A stretch of DNA of 64,000 bases from the NCBI GenBank assembly GCA_963739625.1, contig CAVUAU010000002.1, forward strand, positions 1 through 64,000, read 5' to 3'. The DNA comes from Salinimicrobium sp963739625. Lineage in GTDB: Bacteria > Bacteroidota > Bacteroidia > Flavobacteriales > Flavobacteriaceae. This document shows, one piece after another, positions 28,397 through 36,178 of this stretch (position 1 is its first letter; every line of letters starts with the position of its first letter). Below the pieces are notes generated by a model. The model did no database searches. It was not told where the DNA came from and saw nothing but the letters and a program-made list of their open reading frames with translations. Both the position numbers and the translations under genes were made by a program.

Positions 28397-28770
28397 ATCT
28401 ATAAGTTTTAAGTAATGAACAAGTTATGGCGATATCCAGGTAGGGAATTGGATAGCTGTTACACTAATTGCGGGGGAAGTAATTGCGCGTATTTTTCAGA
28501 ATCATTAACAGCAGTGTTAAAACAGCATCGGTACGCAGGAGCTAATTAAACACTTAAAAATCAGTTGATAAAGAAGACGATGAATTTTTCTTCAAAATCA
28601 ATGCTTCTGCCGACGAACTACGCAACCTACTGAAAACTAAAGCCCTGTCCTATGAGAAAACAGCCAAAAAACCTACAAAGATTGAGGCCAAAAATGTCAT
28701 TTTTAGGAGGGTAATGTTGTTAATTCTTCCGAAAGAGTTTAATTCAAAAGTTCTGAAAATTCCTAAGAAC
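28397..28770. other. Intergenic region with a possible coding remnant
   Basis: The upstream region of the HYR gene (28397-28550) shows no clear TAnnTTTG box. From about 28555 to 28704 the plus strand has an open, codon-like stretch without start (DDEFFFKINASADELRNLL, then EKTAKKPTKIEAKNVIF) that looks like the C-terminal part of a lost gene. It includes a 15-bp perfect copy of the dispersed palindrome (28690-28704). Confidence 0.35.
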
Positions 28771-30897
28771 TTAATCCACCATCGACAGCTGTATCCTCTT
28801 TCGCTGCTCATCCACCTCCAGCACCGTTACCTGCACATGCTGGTGTAGTTTAACTACCGAATTCACGTCGCTCACGAACTCATTCTTCAGCTTTGAGATG
28901 TGGACGAGTCCGCTTTCTTTGATGCCTATGTCCACAAAACATCCGAAGTTGGTGATGTTGTTCACGATTCCCGGCAGTTTCATTCCGGTTTGGAGATCTG
29001 AAATGCTTTTCACATTGGGATCAAATTCAAAAACTTTGGCAGACTTTCGCGGATCCACTCCCGGTTTTTCCAGTTCAGAAATGATGTCTTTGAGTGTGGG
29101 TAATCCTACAGTTTCAGAAATGTAATTTTTAAGATCCATTTTTTTCAGCAGCTCTTTATTGCCGATCAGTTCTTTTAGATCAACCTGCAGGTCTTTCGCC
29201 ATTTTTTCAACCACCGTATAACTTTCGGGATGCACAGCCGAATTGTCCAGCGGATTTTCAGCACCGGGAATTCTTAAAAAGCCTGCTGCCTGTTCAAAGG
29301 CCTTCGCACCGAGACGCGGAACCTTCAGCAGCTCCTTTCGGTAGGAAAATTCCCCGTTTTCACTTCTGTAATTGACAATATTTTCAGCTAAGGCAGGTCC
29401 AATTCCGGAGACATAGCTCAGCAAGGCGGCACTTGCGGTATTCAAGTTGACTCCAATTCCGTTCACGCAGCTTTCCACTACCCGGTCCAGCTCGGTTTTC
29501 AGCTTCGTTTGATCTACATCATGCTGATACTGCCCCACTCCTATTGACTTTGGATCGATTTTGACAAGCTCGGCTAAAGGATCTGCAAGTCTTCGACCAA
29601 TGGAGACTGCACCTCGCACGGTGACATCATAGTTAGGAAACTCGTCCCGGGCCATTTTTGAAGCAGAGTAGACCGAAGCACCGGCTTCATTCACCACAAA
29701 CACCTGAACATCCCTGTCAAAAGGGATCTTTTTTACAAAGAATTCGGTCTCGCGGGAAGCAGTTCCGTTCCCAATGGCTATTGCTTTAATATTATAAGCA
29801 TTGACCAGCGATTTTACCTTTTTTGAAGCCATTGCGATTTCCTTCTGTGGTGGATGCGGAAAAATGGTCTCATTATGCTGCAGGTCTCCTTTTTCATCCA
29901 GGCAAACCAGTTTGCAACCCGATTTAAAGCCGGGATCCAGGGCCAGAATTCTTTTAGAACCCAGCGGCGGGGCCAGGAGGAGCTGCCTTAAATTTTCGGC
30001 AAAAACCCTGATGGCCTCTCCATCTGCCTTTTCTTTTGCCATCGTCAGCACTTCATTAGAAAGTGCAGGAAAGAGTAATCTTTTAAGAGCATCTTTGACT
30101 GCAGCCTCTAAAAAAGGAGTACAGGAATTGTTCTGCGGTTTTAGAACGATCCGCCTGGTCTGTTCCAGGGCCCGTTCTTCATTAACCTGCACCTTTAGCC
30201 GCACATAACCTTCCTGTTGTGCCCGCATCATAGCAAGAAGCCGGTGAGACGGCAGCCTATCCAGGCGCTCCTCCCAGTCAAAGTAAGTCTGGTATTTCTG
30301 AGCTGCTTCCTCTTCAGCTTTTTTCTTAATTACTGCGGAAGTAATAGTTGCTCTTTGTCCAAATTCCTTGCGAAGCCTGTCCCTAACAAACCTGTTCTCA
30401 TTGATCCATTCCGCAGCGATATCCTGTGCCCCGGATATAGCATCTTCCACCGAAGCTACTTCTTTGGTCACAAATCTTTCCGCAGCTCTTTCAAGATTAG
30501 GAGTGTTTTGGGCCATCAGGATTCTCGCCAGGGGTTCCAGACCCAGCTCACGAGCGGTATCGGCTTTGGTCTTTCTTTTCTTCTTGTAAGGCAGGTAAAG
30601 ATCTTCCAGAGTGATAAGATCACTGGCCAATCTTATTTTCTCCTCCAGGTCGGCCGGGAGATTCTCCTGTTCAGAAATAGCTTTGAGAATAGCTTTTTTT
30701 CGCTTCTCCAGCTCTTCAAAATTGGCTTTGGCCTTTGCTATTTCGCCAATCTCAACCTCATCCAGATTTCCGGTCATTTCTTTGCGGTACCTCGCAATGA
30801 AAGGTATACTTGCATCTTCCTCCAGTAATTGCAAGGTTTTAGCAATTGCTTTCTGCGGAAGTTGGGTTTTTGAAACAATATAACTGCTTAGAGACAT
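28771..30897 (-). CDS. tex: Tex-like RNA-binding protein
   Basis: Tex is a cytoplasmic nucleic-acid-binding protein related to eukaryotic Spt6, thought to act on transcription. The 708-residue protein has the Tex N-terminal helical domain, a YqgF/RNase H-like domain (KRILALDPGFKSGCKLV, about 325), helix-hairpin-helix repeats (LNTASAALLSYVSGIGPALAENIV, about 495, and LLKVPRLGAKAFEQAAGFLRI) and a C-terminal S1 domain (GMKLPGIVNNITNFGCFVDIG, about 640-708). Length is a little below the usual 720-780. No damage is seen. Confidence 0.95.
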   Translation of the reverse strand: MSLSSYIVSKTQLPQKAIAKTLQLLEEDASIPFIARYRKEMTGNLDEVEIGEIAKAKANFEELEKRKKAILKAISEQENLPADLEEKIRLASDLITLEDLYLPYKKKRKTKADTARELGLEPLARILMAQNTPNLERAAERFVTKEVASVEDAISGAQDIAAEWINENRFVRDRLRKEFGQRATITSAVIKKKAEEEAAQKYQTYFDWEERLDRLPSHRLLAMMRAQQEGYVRLKVQVNEERALEQTRRIVLKPQNNSCTPFLEAAVKDALKRLLFPALSNEVLTMAKEKADGEAIRVFAENLRQLLLAPPLGSKRILALDPGFKSGCKLVCLDEKGDLQHNETIFPHPPQKEIAMASKKVKSLVNAYNIKAIAIGNGTASRETEFFVKKIPFDRDVQVFVVNEAGASVYSASKMARDEFPNYDVTVRGAVSIGRRLADPLAELVKIDPKSIGVGQYQHDVDQTKLKTELDRVVESCVNGIGVNLNTASAALLSYVSGIGPALAENIVNYRSENGEFSYRKELLKVPRLGAKAFEQAAGFLRIPGAENPLDNSAVHPESYTVVEKMAKDLQVDLKELIGNKELLKKMDLKNYISETVGLPTLKDIISELEKPGVDPRKSAKVFEFDPNVKSISDLQTGMKLPGIVNNITNFGCFVDIGIKESGLVHISKLKNEFVSDVNSVVKLHQHVQVTVLEVDEQRKRIQLSMVD

Positions 30898-30960
30898 GAC
30901 ACAATTTTGATTGGCGGTAAAGATAATTGGACCAGCTCTAACTGCTCAAAAAAGGACAAA

Positions 30961-30992
30961 AAAAAAGCCTTTTGAAGATTCAAAAGACTTTT
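30961..30992 (-). terminator. Terminator of the small gene before tex
   Basis: On the minus strand an AAAAG-(mismatch)-CTTTTGAA stem and its partner are followed by nine T. It would end the 119-residue gene at 31015 before tex. Confidence 0.7.
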
Positions 30993-31014
30993 AGGTAGTT
31001 TGCAATAAGGGGAT

Positions 31015-31374
31015 TTACACTAAAACCACTTCATCAATTTTGTTTACCGAACCGCCGGCGAGTAACCTTCCGTAAAACTGAAGATCGTGATCTGAACTTT
31101 TAAATGACTTATTCAGTTTTGAAACTGCTTCATCAAGTCCGAATTTATGTACAGTGATCGTTGGATAAGAATTTTCATTTTCCTGCTCTTCCACTCCCAC
31201 TTCAATAGAATTGTTCCTTTTATTGTAGCAAACAAAAGAAGCCTGGAAATTGTGTTTTATAAGATCATGCAAGGCAGTAGGAAGTTCATCACATTCCTTA
31301 CATTCCTGGATCTGGTAAGGCAGCATTCGCTGCAACTCTGTGCGTATTTGGTTTCTGTTTTGATAAGAAGTCAT
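31015..31374 (-). CDS. Hypothetical protein, 119 residues
   Basis: I do not recognise this protein. It is soluble, with no signal peptide or membrane segment. An N-terminal helical part (MTSYQNRNQIRTELQRML) is followed by CKECDELPTALHDL, then a beta-rich middle (FQASFVCYNKRNNSIEVGV) and a C-terminal part ending KIDEVVLV. The gene has its own promoter (31398-31425) and a terminator, so it is a single-gene unit. Real expression is likely; function is unknown. Confidence 0.75.
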   Translation of the reverse strand: MTSYQNRNQIRTELQRMLPYQIQECKECDELPTALHDLIKHNFQASFVCYNKRNNSIEVGVEEQENENSYPTITVHKFGLDEAVSKLNKSFKSSDHDLQFYGRLLAGGSVNKIDEVVLV

Positions 31375-31397
31375 AACAATCGTTTTTCAATTTTTTT

Positions 31398-31425
31398 TAA
31401 AAGTACAGTAGTTGTTCATGTTCAA
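31398..31425 (-). promoter_or_regulatory. Promoter of the 119-residue hypothetical gene
   Basis: On the minus strand TTG (31423-31425) and TACTTTTA (31398-31405) are 17 bp apart; seven of eight bases match the TAnnTTTG box. Confidence 0.6.
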
Positions 31426-31680
31426 AAAACAATTTATCTCAGCTTTAACTTTTAGAACATCAATTCATTAAGCAGCTGTTAATTTTCTAAAGAAAATTCT
31501 TACCCTGTTTTCTTTAAAACTCATCTTTTGTAGCTAAACTACAGACTTCAAAAGAATAAGATTTTAGACCGGAAGGAAAATCCGTACAGAAATCTTAGCA
31601 GCTCGCCTTTTCTGTCAGGTTTTTCCTTGAGAAATTATATTTTGGTACTAAACTTGTCGAAGAAGTAGAAAACGAACCAA
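31426..31680. other. Spacer between the divergent hypothetical gene and selO
   Basis: No gene is seen. AT-rich; a TATATTTTG-like sequence around 31637-31645 is one base too long for the -7 consensus and is not called a promoter. Confidence 0.3.
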
Positions 31681-33234
31681 ATGCCGGCTATAAAGGAAAA
31701 AGAATTCAAAAGTGATTTTGTGAGGAGCTTCAAAGGAGATGACAGTGGAGATCGCACTCCCCGTCAAACTCCGGGAATGCTTTATGCCAAAGCCCTTCCC
31801 ACTCCGGTAGCTGCACCAAAGCTGCTGGCATGGTCGCAGGAGCTGGCTAAAAATTTAGATGTTGATCATCCTTCCGAAGAAGATATAGAAATCCTTGGCG
31901 GCAACCGGGTGACCAAAAGTATGCAGCCCTATGCCGCCTGTTACGCCGGGCATCAATTTGGCAATTGGGCCGGGCAGCTAGGTGACGGCCGCGCGATTAC
32001 GCTGGGCGAATGGGAATCCAAAAATGACATTTTTGAGCTGCAATTAAAAGGTGCCGGCCCCACCGCTTATTCCAGGCGGGCAGATGGCCGTGCAGTCTTA
32101 AGATCATCTGTAAGGGAATATCTAATGAGTGAAGCCATGCACCACCTGGGGATTCCCACCACTCGCGCCCTTTCCCTCGTTTCTACAGGAGAGGAAGTGT
32201 TGCGGGACATGTTTTACAACGGCAATGCTGCTTATGAACCCGGCGCTATTGTGCTCAGAGTTTCTCAAAGTTTTTTGCGCTTCGGAAACTTTGAACTTCT
32301 GGCTGCCCGCCGGGAAACAGAACAACTGGAAAAGCTGGTAAATTGGACGATTGACCGCTATTTTCCCGAAACTCCTGAAGAAAACCGCATTTTAGAATGG
32401 TATAAGAAAGTAGTGGACAGCACCGCCTTCCTGATGACCGAATGGCAGCGCGTAGGCTTTGTGCACGGGGTGATGAATACAGATAATATGTCGATTTTAG
32501 GCAAGACCATTGACTATGGCCCGTTTTCTTTTGTTGATAATTACGACCTCAACTTCACGCCTAACACCACAGACCTTCCCGGCCGCAGGTACGCCTTTGG
32601 CAATCAGGCATCGGTGGCCTTCTGGAACCTGGGCAAACTCGCCAATGCCATTTCTCCGCTTTTTGAGGACATAGAGCCACTTGAAGAAGCGCTGAATTCT
32701 TATGAAAATATCTTCTGGAATTATTACTACGGAATGATGGGCAAAAAACTGGGTCTTGACCGGGTTGAGCAAGAGGATAAAGCGCTTATTTCTGAATTCG
32801 AGAAGGTTTTATCTGAAATTCAGCCGGATATGACCATCTTTTACAGGAAATTGGCTGAAATTTCTTCGGAAATGACCGAAGCAGAAATTTTCAGCCATTT
32901 TGAACCTGCTTTTTATGCCGACTTAAATGCTTCGGAAAAAAAGCATTTTTGGAACCTTATTCAGCAGTATCTTGGAAGACTTTCCAAAAATGACATTTCC
33001 CGAAAGCTTTCCGCAGAGATCATGAACAGGAACAATCCGCGTATCATTCTCCGGAATTACCAGCTGCATCAGGCGATCGAGCAGCTTGAAAAAGGAGATG
33101 ATTCCCTGTTCCTAAAGCTGCAGCAGGCGATGAAATCCCCTTATGCCGCCGAAGGTTTTAAGGAGCTGGTGCAAAAGCGGCCACAGTGGGCCGAGCAAAA
33201 AGCCGGTTGCTCGATGCTTTCCTGTAGCTCTTAA
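31681..33234 (+). CDS. selO: Protein adenylyltransferase SelO (YdiU)
   Basis: SelO is a pseudokinase-fold enzyme that AMPylates Ser, Thr or Tyr of target proteins, linked to redox homeostasis. The 517-residue protein has the N-terminal QTPGMLYAKALPTP, LQLKGAGPTAYSRRADGRAVLRSSVREYL (split nucleotide-binding region, about 120-148), the catalytic HGVMNTDN (His262-Asn269) and DYGP (Asp278). The C-terminus CSMLSCSS keeps Cys510 and Cys515; the corresponding site holds selenocysteine in animal SelO. Length is normal. The gene is intact, and its last 125 bp recur 6 kb downstream, beyond the curli locus. Confidence 0.94.
   Translation: MPAIKEKEFKSDFVRSFKGDDSGDRTPRQTPGMLYAKALPTPVAAPKLLAWSQELAKNLDVDHPSEEDIEILGGNRVTKSMQPYAACYAGHQFGNWAGQLGDGRAITLGEWESKNDIFELQLKGAGPTAYSRRADGRAVLRSSVREYLMSEAMHHLGIPTTRALSLVSTGEEVLRDMFYNGNAAYEPGAIVLRVSQSFLRFGNFELLAARRETEQLEKLVNWTIDRYFPETPEENRILEWYKKVVDSTAFLMTEWQRVGFVHGVMNTDNMSILGKTIDYGPFSFVDNYDLNFTPNTTDLPGRRYAFGNQASVAFWNLGKLANAISPLFEDIEPLEEALNSYENIFWNYYYGMMGKKLGLDRVEQEDKALISEFEKVLSEIQPDMTIFYRKLAEISSEMTEAEIFSHFEPAFYADLNASEKKHFWNLIQQYLGRLSKNDISRKLSAEIMNRNNPRIILRNYQLHQAIEQLEKGDDSLFLKLQQAMKSPYAAEGFKELVQKRPQWAEQKAGCSMLSCSS
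33110..33234 (+). repeat. selO 3' end, copy 1 of the curli-flanking direct repeat
   Basis: The last 125 bp of selO match 39135-39259 at 116 of 125 positions without a gap. This copy ends the intact gene and borders the curli locus on the left. Confidence 0.95.
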
Positions 33235-33648
33235 TGAACTTTTTAGTAAAAGTTGAAAGGGCATTCTTACGGAAGTATGAATGATTTAAGGTAAAGACCA
33301 AGATTTATACTTCTTTTTGTAAGAATTTACTTATTAAGAAAAATTCTGTTTTTTCTTAACTCAACTTTAACACCACCTTTCTCTTCAAGAACAGTGTGCG
33401 TTGAGAAACTCCAATACCTAAAACTAGGTATTGCTGTTAATCGATTTTTTAAAGTTCCTATATCCCTGTAAATCAAATTTTTATACTTTAGTCATCGTGT
33501 TAGTGCAATGGCCGTGAGGTCCTATCCCTTCGCTCTAATATTTTTTCCCCTTTAGTTAGTCTATGCTGGTTGATAGTGCAGAATTATGTCTTTGCCCCAA
33601 ACAAGTGATGTGTAGTTTATTAATTTTTTAACCTTTAATTTATTTATT
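33235..33648 (+). promoter_or_regulatory. Regulatory region before the curli operon
   Basis: 414 bp with no gene. It holds an AAGAAAAA/TTTTTCTT-like hairpin with T-run (33338-33358, possible selO terminator), a 9-bp inverted repeat at 33412-33433 and an AT-rich leader before csgA. TGTCTTTG at 33587-33594 resembles the -7 box with one mismatch. No certain promoter. Confidence 0.4.
33412..33433. promoter_or_regulatory. Inverted repeat, possible operator of the curli operon
   Basis: CAATACCTA and TAGGTATTG form a perfect 9-bp inverted repeat around AAAC, 216 bp before csgA. It has no T-run and so is more like a protein-binding site than a terminator. Confidence 0.45.
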
Positions 33649-34455
33649 ATGAAAAAAGTATTGTTAAGCGCAGCAGCGCTAATGATTGGGGCAGTGACAT
33701 TTGCTCAAACCGGAAACACCAGTGGAGTTTCCCAGTATGGTAATAATGATATTGCAGATGTTGATCAGGTAGGTTCAATTTTAACCTCCACCATTTATCA
33801 AGAAGGTGATAGTGATTATGCTCGGGTAAACCAAGAGGCCGAAGAAAACGACGCTTCCATAACTCAGGTTGGAAGTAGAAATTATGCTCTTATTCAACAG
33901 AATACTGATCATCCAGTGGTAGTAGGAGATGGAGGAAACACAGCTTCTCAACAACAATTCGGAGATTATAATGCTGCAACAATTATTCAAGATGTAACAG
34001 GATGGGATTCTGGTACAGGAACCGACAATTCAGATGCACAACAAGTGCAAGTAGGAAACAGCAACTCCGCAGTAATTGAACAGTCAGATTCTGATCACCG
34101 CTCCTACCAATCTCAATATGGGAATAATAACATAGCATCAGACTTTCAAAGTGGAGGTCATAATGAGTCTGATGTTTATCAGGAAGGAAATTTTAACTAC
34201 AGTAATGTTTACCAAAGAGGGTCTACAATGGATTCTGATGTCACTCAAGTCGGGAGTAGAAATTACTCCGATGTAAATCAAGCAAATGGATGGCTTCACT
34301 CCTCTTCAGTTTCTCAATACGGGGATTATAACGCAAGTACAGTATACCAACACGGTCTTACTAGTGATGTTAATCATACCAGTACTGTTTTGCAAAGTGG
34401 AAATAGTAATTCTTCCAATGTTTACCAGTCCGGAGCTGTTAGCCAAACCAACTAG
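33649..34455 (+). CDS. csgA: Major curlin subunit CsgA-like amyloid protein
   Basis: A secreted functional-amyloid subunit. The 268-residue protein has a signal peptide (MKKVLLSAAALMIGAVTFAQ) and about ten curlin repeats with the motif Q-x-G-x-x-N-x4-Q (such as VSQYGNNDIADVDQ and VTQVGSRNYSDVNQ), rich in Gln, Asn, Ser and Gly and almost without Lys or hydrophobic core residues. E. coli CsgA has five repeats, so this one is about twice as long. It is the first gene of the curli locus and is followed by an intercistronic hairpin. Unlike E. coli, no csgD regulator is near. Confidence 0.9.
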   Translation: MKKVLLSAAALMIGAVTFAQTGNTSGVSQYGNNDIADVDQVGSILTSTIYQEGDSDYARVNQEAEENDASITQVGSRNYALIQQNTDHPVVVGDGGNTASQQQFGDYNAATIIQDVTGWDSGTGTDNSDAQQVQVGNSNSAVIEQSDSDHRSYQSQYGNNNIASDFQSGGHNESDVYQEGNFNYSNVYQRGSTMDSDVTQVGSRNYSDVNQANGWLHSSSVSQYGDYNASTVYQHGLTSDVNHTSTVLQSGNSNSSNVYQSGAVSQTN

Positions 34456-34465
34456 AATATTTTCT

Positions 34466-34490
34466 GAGCGGAAGTAAAATACTTCCGCTC
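34466..34490 (+). terminator. Intercistronic hairpin after csgA
   Basis: A perfect 11-bp stem (GAGCGGAAGTA / TACTTCCGCTC, loop AAA) lies between csgA and csgB with only a weak T-tract. A partial terminator or RNA-stabilising hairpin would give csgA mRNA in excess. Confidence 0.7.
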
Positions 34491-34509
34491 TTCTTAACTT
34501 TCACGGTTT

Positions 34510-34998
34510 ATGAAATTTTTTTGCTCCTTTTTTATTTACTTTTTAATCCTGGCTCCTGGAGTAACTAAGCTAAGAGCTCAAAGTATTGTCGGCAAGAACG
34601 CCATTCAAGCTGAAAGAAATAGCTTCCTGTTACTAGACCAACAAAATAAAGTGGATGAAGGAAGTATTGTTGTAGTTGAACAAATTGGTGATAATAATGA
34701 CATCTATTCTTTAACATTTACAGGGAAAAGCGAACTTAGAATATTTCAACATGGCAATGGAAACATTATTTCTTTACTGGCTAATGCCAAAAATTTAGAA
34801 GGAAAAATTTCCCAAAACGGTAATAACAACTATTCGTTTGATTTTGCTCAGGATCCTGATCAAGAGCTCAATATCAATCTGCTTCAGAAGGGAAACAATC
34901 ATCATTTTGAGAGATATGGCTCTAATTCGATCGGCAACGATCTGCAATTTAAAATGGAAGGAGAATCACAAACCATAATCGTTCGCAATTTCAAGTGA
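34510..34998 (+). CDS. csgB: Minor curlin subunit / CsgB-like nucleator
   Basis: The 162-residue protein has a signal peptide (to about LRAQ, residue 24) and four irregular curlin repeats (VVEQIGDNNDIYS, FQHGNGNIISLL, KISQNGNNNYSF, LLQKGNNHHFERYG). Repeats are fewer, with more charged and hydrophobic residues than in CsgA, as in the CsgB nucleator of E. coli. The assignment as nucleator rests on this and on position. Its TGA overlaps the GTG start of the next gene (GTGA), so the two are translationally coupled. Confidence 0.78.
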   Translation: MKFFCSFFIYFLILAPGVTKLRAQSIVGKNAIQAERNSFLLLDQQNKVDEGSIVVVEQIGDNNDIYSLTFTGKSELRIFQHGNGNIISLLANAKNLEGKISQNGNNNYSFDFAQDPDQELNINLLQKGNNHHFERYGSNSIGNDLQFKMEGESQTIIVRNFK

Positions 34999-35753
34999 GT
35001 TACAACTTTCTAAAAAACAGATTTTTACAATACTGGTGTTTACTACCGGTTTTTCTGTTTTATATAGGTGCTACTGCGCAAAATTTTAATTCCAAGGTGG
35101 AAGCTGCAATTCTTATTGATGATGCAAAGGATGACGTACTGGAAATTACGGGTACGGCAAAGAACAAAACTGAGGAAAACTTTAGCCTTCGCTATGAGCT
35201 TTCTGTCATTACTTCAGGAGCAAACCGATCAAAAAATACCCAGTCCGGCAGGTTCGCCATTGAACCTTTCCAGACAAAAGAACTTTCCCAAACTTCAGTA
35301 TCCATAGATCCACAGGCGTCGACTATTATCCTTCTTGTCCTCTACGATCAGGATGAAAATGTTATTGGTACGGCCCGTAAGGCCTACAATGAACAAAAAA
35401 AAGAGGATGAAAAACACTCAGCTTCTTTTCAGAAAAAAAACGAAGGTATTGATCTAATCGGAATGGTAACCGAGGATACCAAAACAAAAGCCGGAAAAGA
35501 TTTCTACGATTTCTTTTACCAGAAATACAACCTCAGCTCCAACAAGACCAATAAAATGATCAAAATTGAAGAAGCCATAAGTTATGGACGCACTACAAGG
35601 ATCCTGGTTAAAGTGGAAGACAGGGTGGTGCACCAATTTTTTGCCAGACCTCGGCTCGATTTTCTAAAAGAACAGGCCGAAATCGCTTTGCGACAGGTCA
35701 ACCGCTACCTTGAATATCTCGAAAACCGTAACGAACTGGATGTCAAATATTAA
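34995..35753 (+). CDS. csgE: CsgH-CsgE fusion, curli assembly factor
   Basis: CsgE caps and directs subunits to the CsgG channel. The C-terminal half (about 151-252) matches CsgE: LIGMVTEDTKTKAGKDFYDFF aligns with the E. coli start of the fold, and VKVEDRVVHQFFARPRLDF with its second half. The N-terminal half (about 36-132) resembles CsgH, the periplasmic chaperone that replaces CsgC in alphaproteobacteria: YELSVITSG, then QSGRFAIEPFQTKELSQTSVSI. A Lys/Glu-rich linker joins them. A signal peptide (to about residue 29) precedes. It could thus combine anti-aggregation and channel-targeting in one chain. The CsgH match is by motif only. Start GTG 34995 overlaps csgB. Confidence 0.8.
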   Translation: MSYNFLKNRFLQYWCLLPVFLFYIGATAQNFNSKVEAAILIDDAKDDVLEITGTAKNKTEENFSLRYELSVITSGANRSKNTQSGRFAIEPFQTKELSQTSVSIDPQASTIILLVLYDQDENVIGTARKAYNEQKKEDEKHSASFQKKNEGIDLIGMVTEDTKTKAGKDFYDFFYQKYNLSSNKTNKMIKIEEAISYGRTTRILVKVEDRVVHQFFARPRLDFLKEQAEIALRQVNRYLEYLENRNELDVKY

Positions 35754-35762
35754 CTCGAATCT

Positions 35763-36164
35763 ATGAAAACTTTTCTTTTTCTAGCCATGCTTTTCTTGGG
35801 ATGTGGTGTTTATTCCCAAGATCTGGTATATACGCCCAAAAATCCGGCATTTGGAGGAAATCCATATAATTCTCAGTGGCTTTTAGCTTCTGCACAGGCA
35901 CAAAATTCATTCAAAGATCCCAATGCCTCTGGTCGTGAACGGATGTCTGAGCTAGACCGATTTACCCAAAGCCTCAATTCCCAGCTTCTCGGGCAGGTTA
36001 GTAGAAGGTTATTCACAGAACAATTTGGCAGCGGGGAACTTGAAGCTGGAGGGTATACATTCGGCAGTTTAGCCGTTGATATTTATCCGTCAAATGAAGG
36101 CCTGGTTATAAATATTTTAGACACCAATACAGGCGAACAAACCCAGATCATAATCCCCAACTAA
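35763..36164 (+). CDS. csgF: Curli assembly protein CsgF
   Basis: CsgF is exported, binds the CsgG pore as a second constriction and couples nucleation to secretion. The 133-residue protein has a signal peptide (to about GVYSQ, residue 19) and the diagnostic N-terminal pore-inserting segment LVYTPKNPAFGGNPYNSQWLL, almost the E. coli pattern, followed by a helical middle and a C-terminal beta part ending TQIIIPN. Length is normal. Spacing to csgE and csgG is 9 and 14 bp. Confidence 0.94.
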   Translation: MKTFLFLAMLFLGCGVYSQDLVYTPKNPAFGGNPYNSQWLLASAQAQNSFKDPNASGRERMSELDRFTQSLNSQLLGQVSRRLFTEQFGSGELEAGGYTFGSLAVDIYPSNEGLVINILDTNTGEQTQIIIPN

Positions 36165-36178
36165 TTGACCTACATTAC

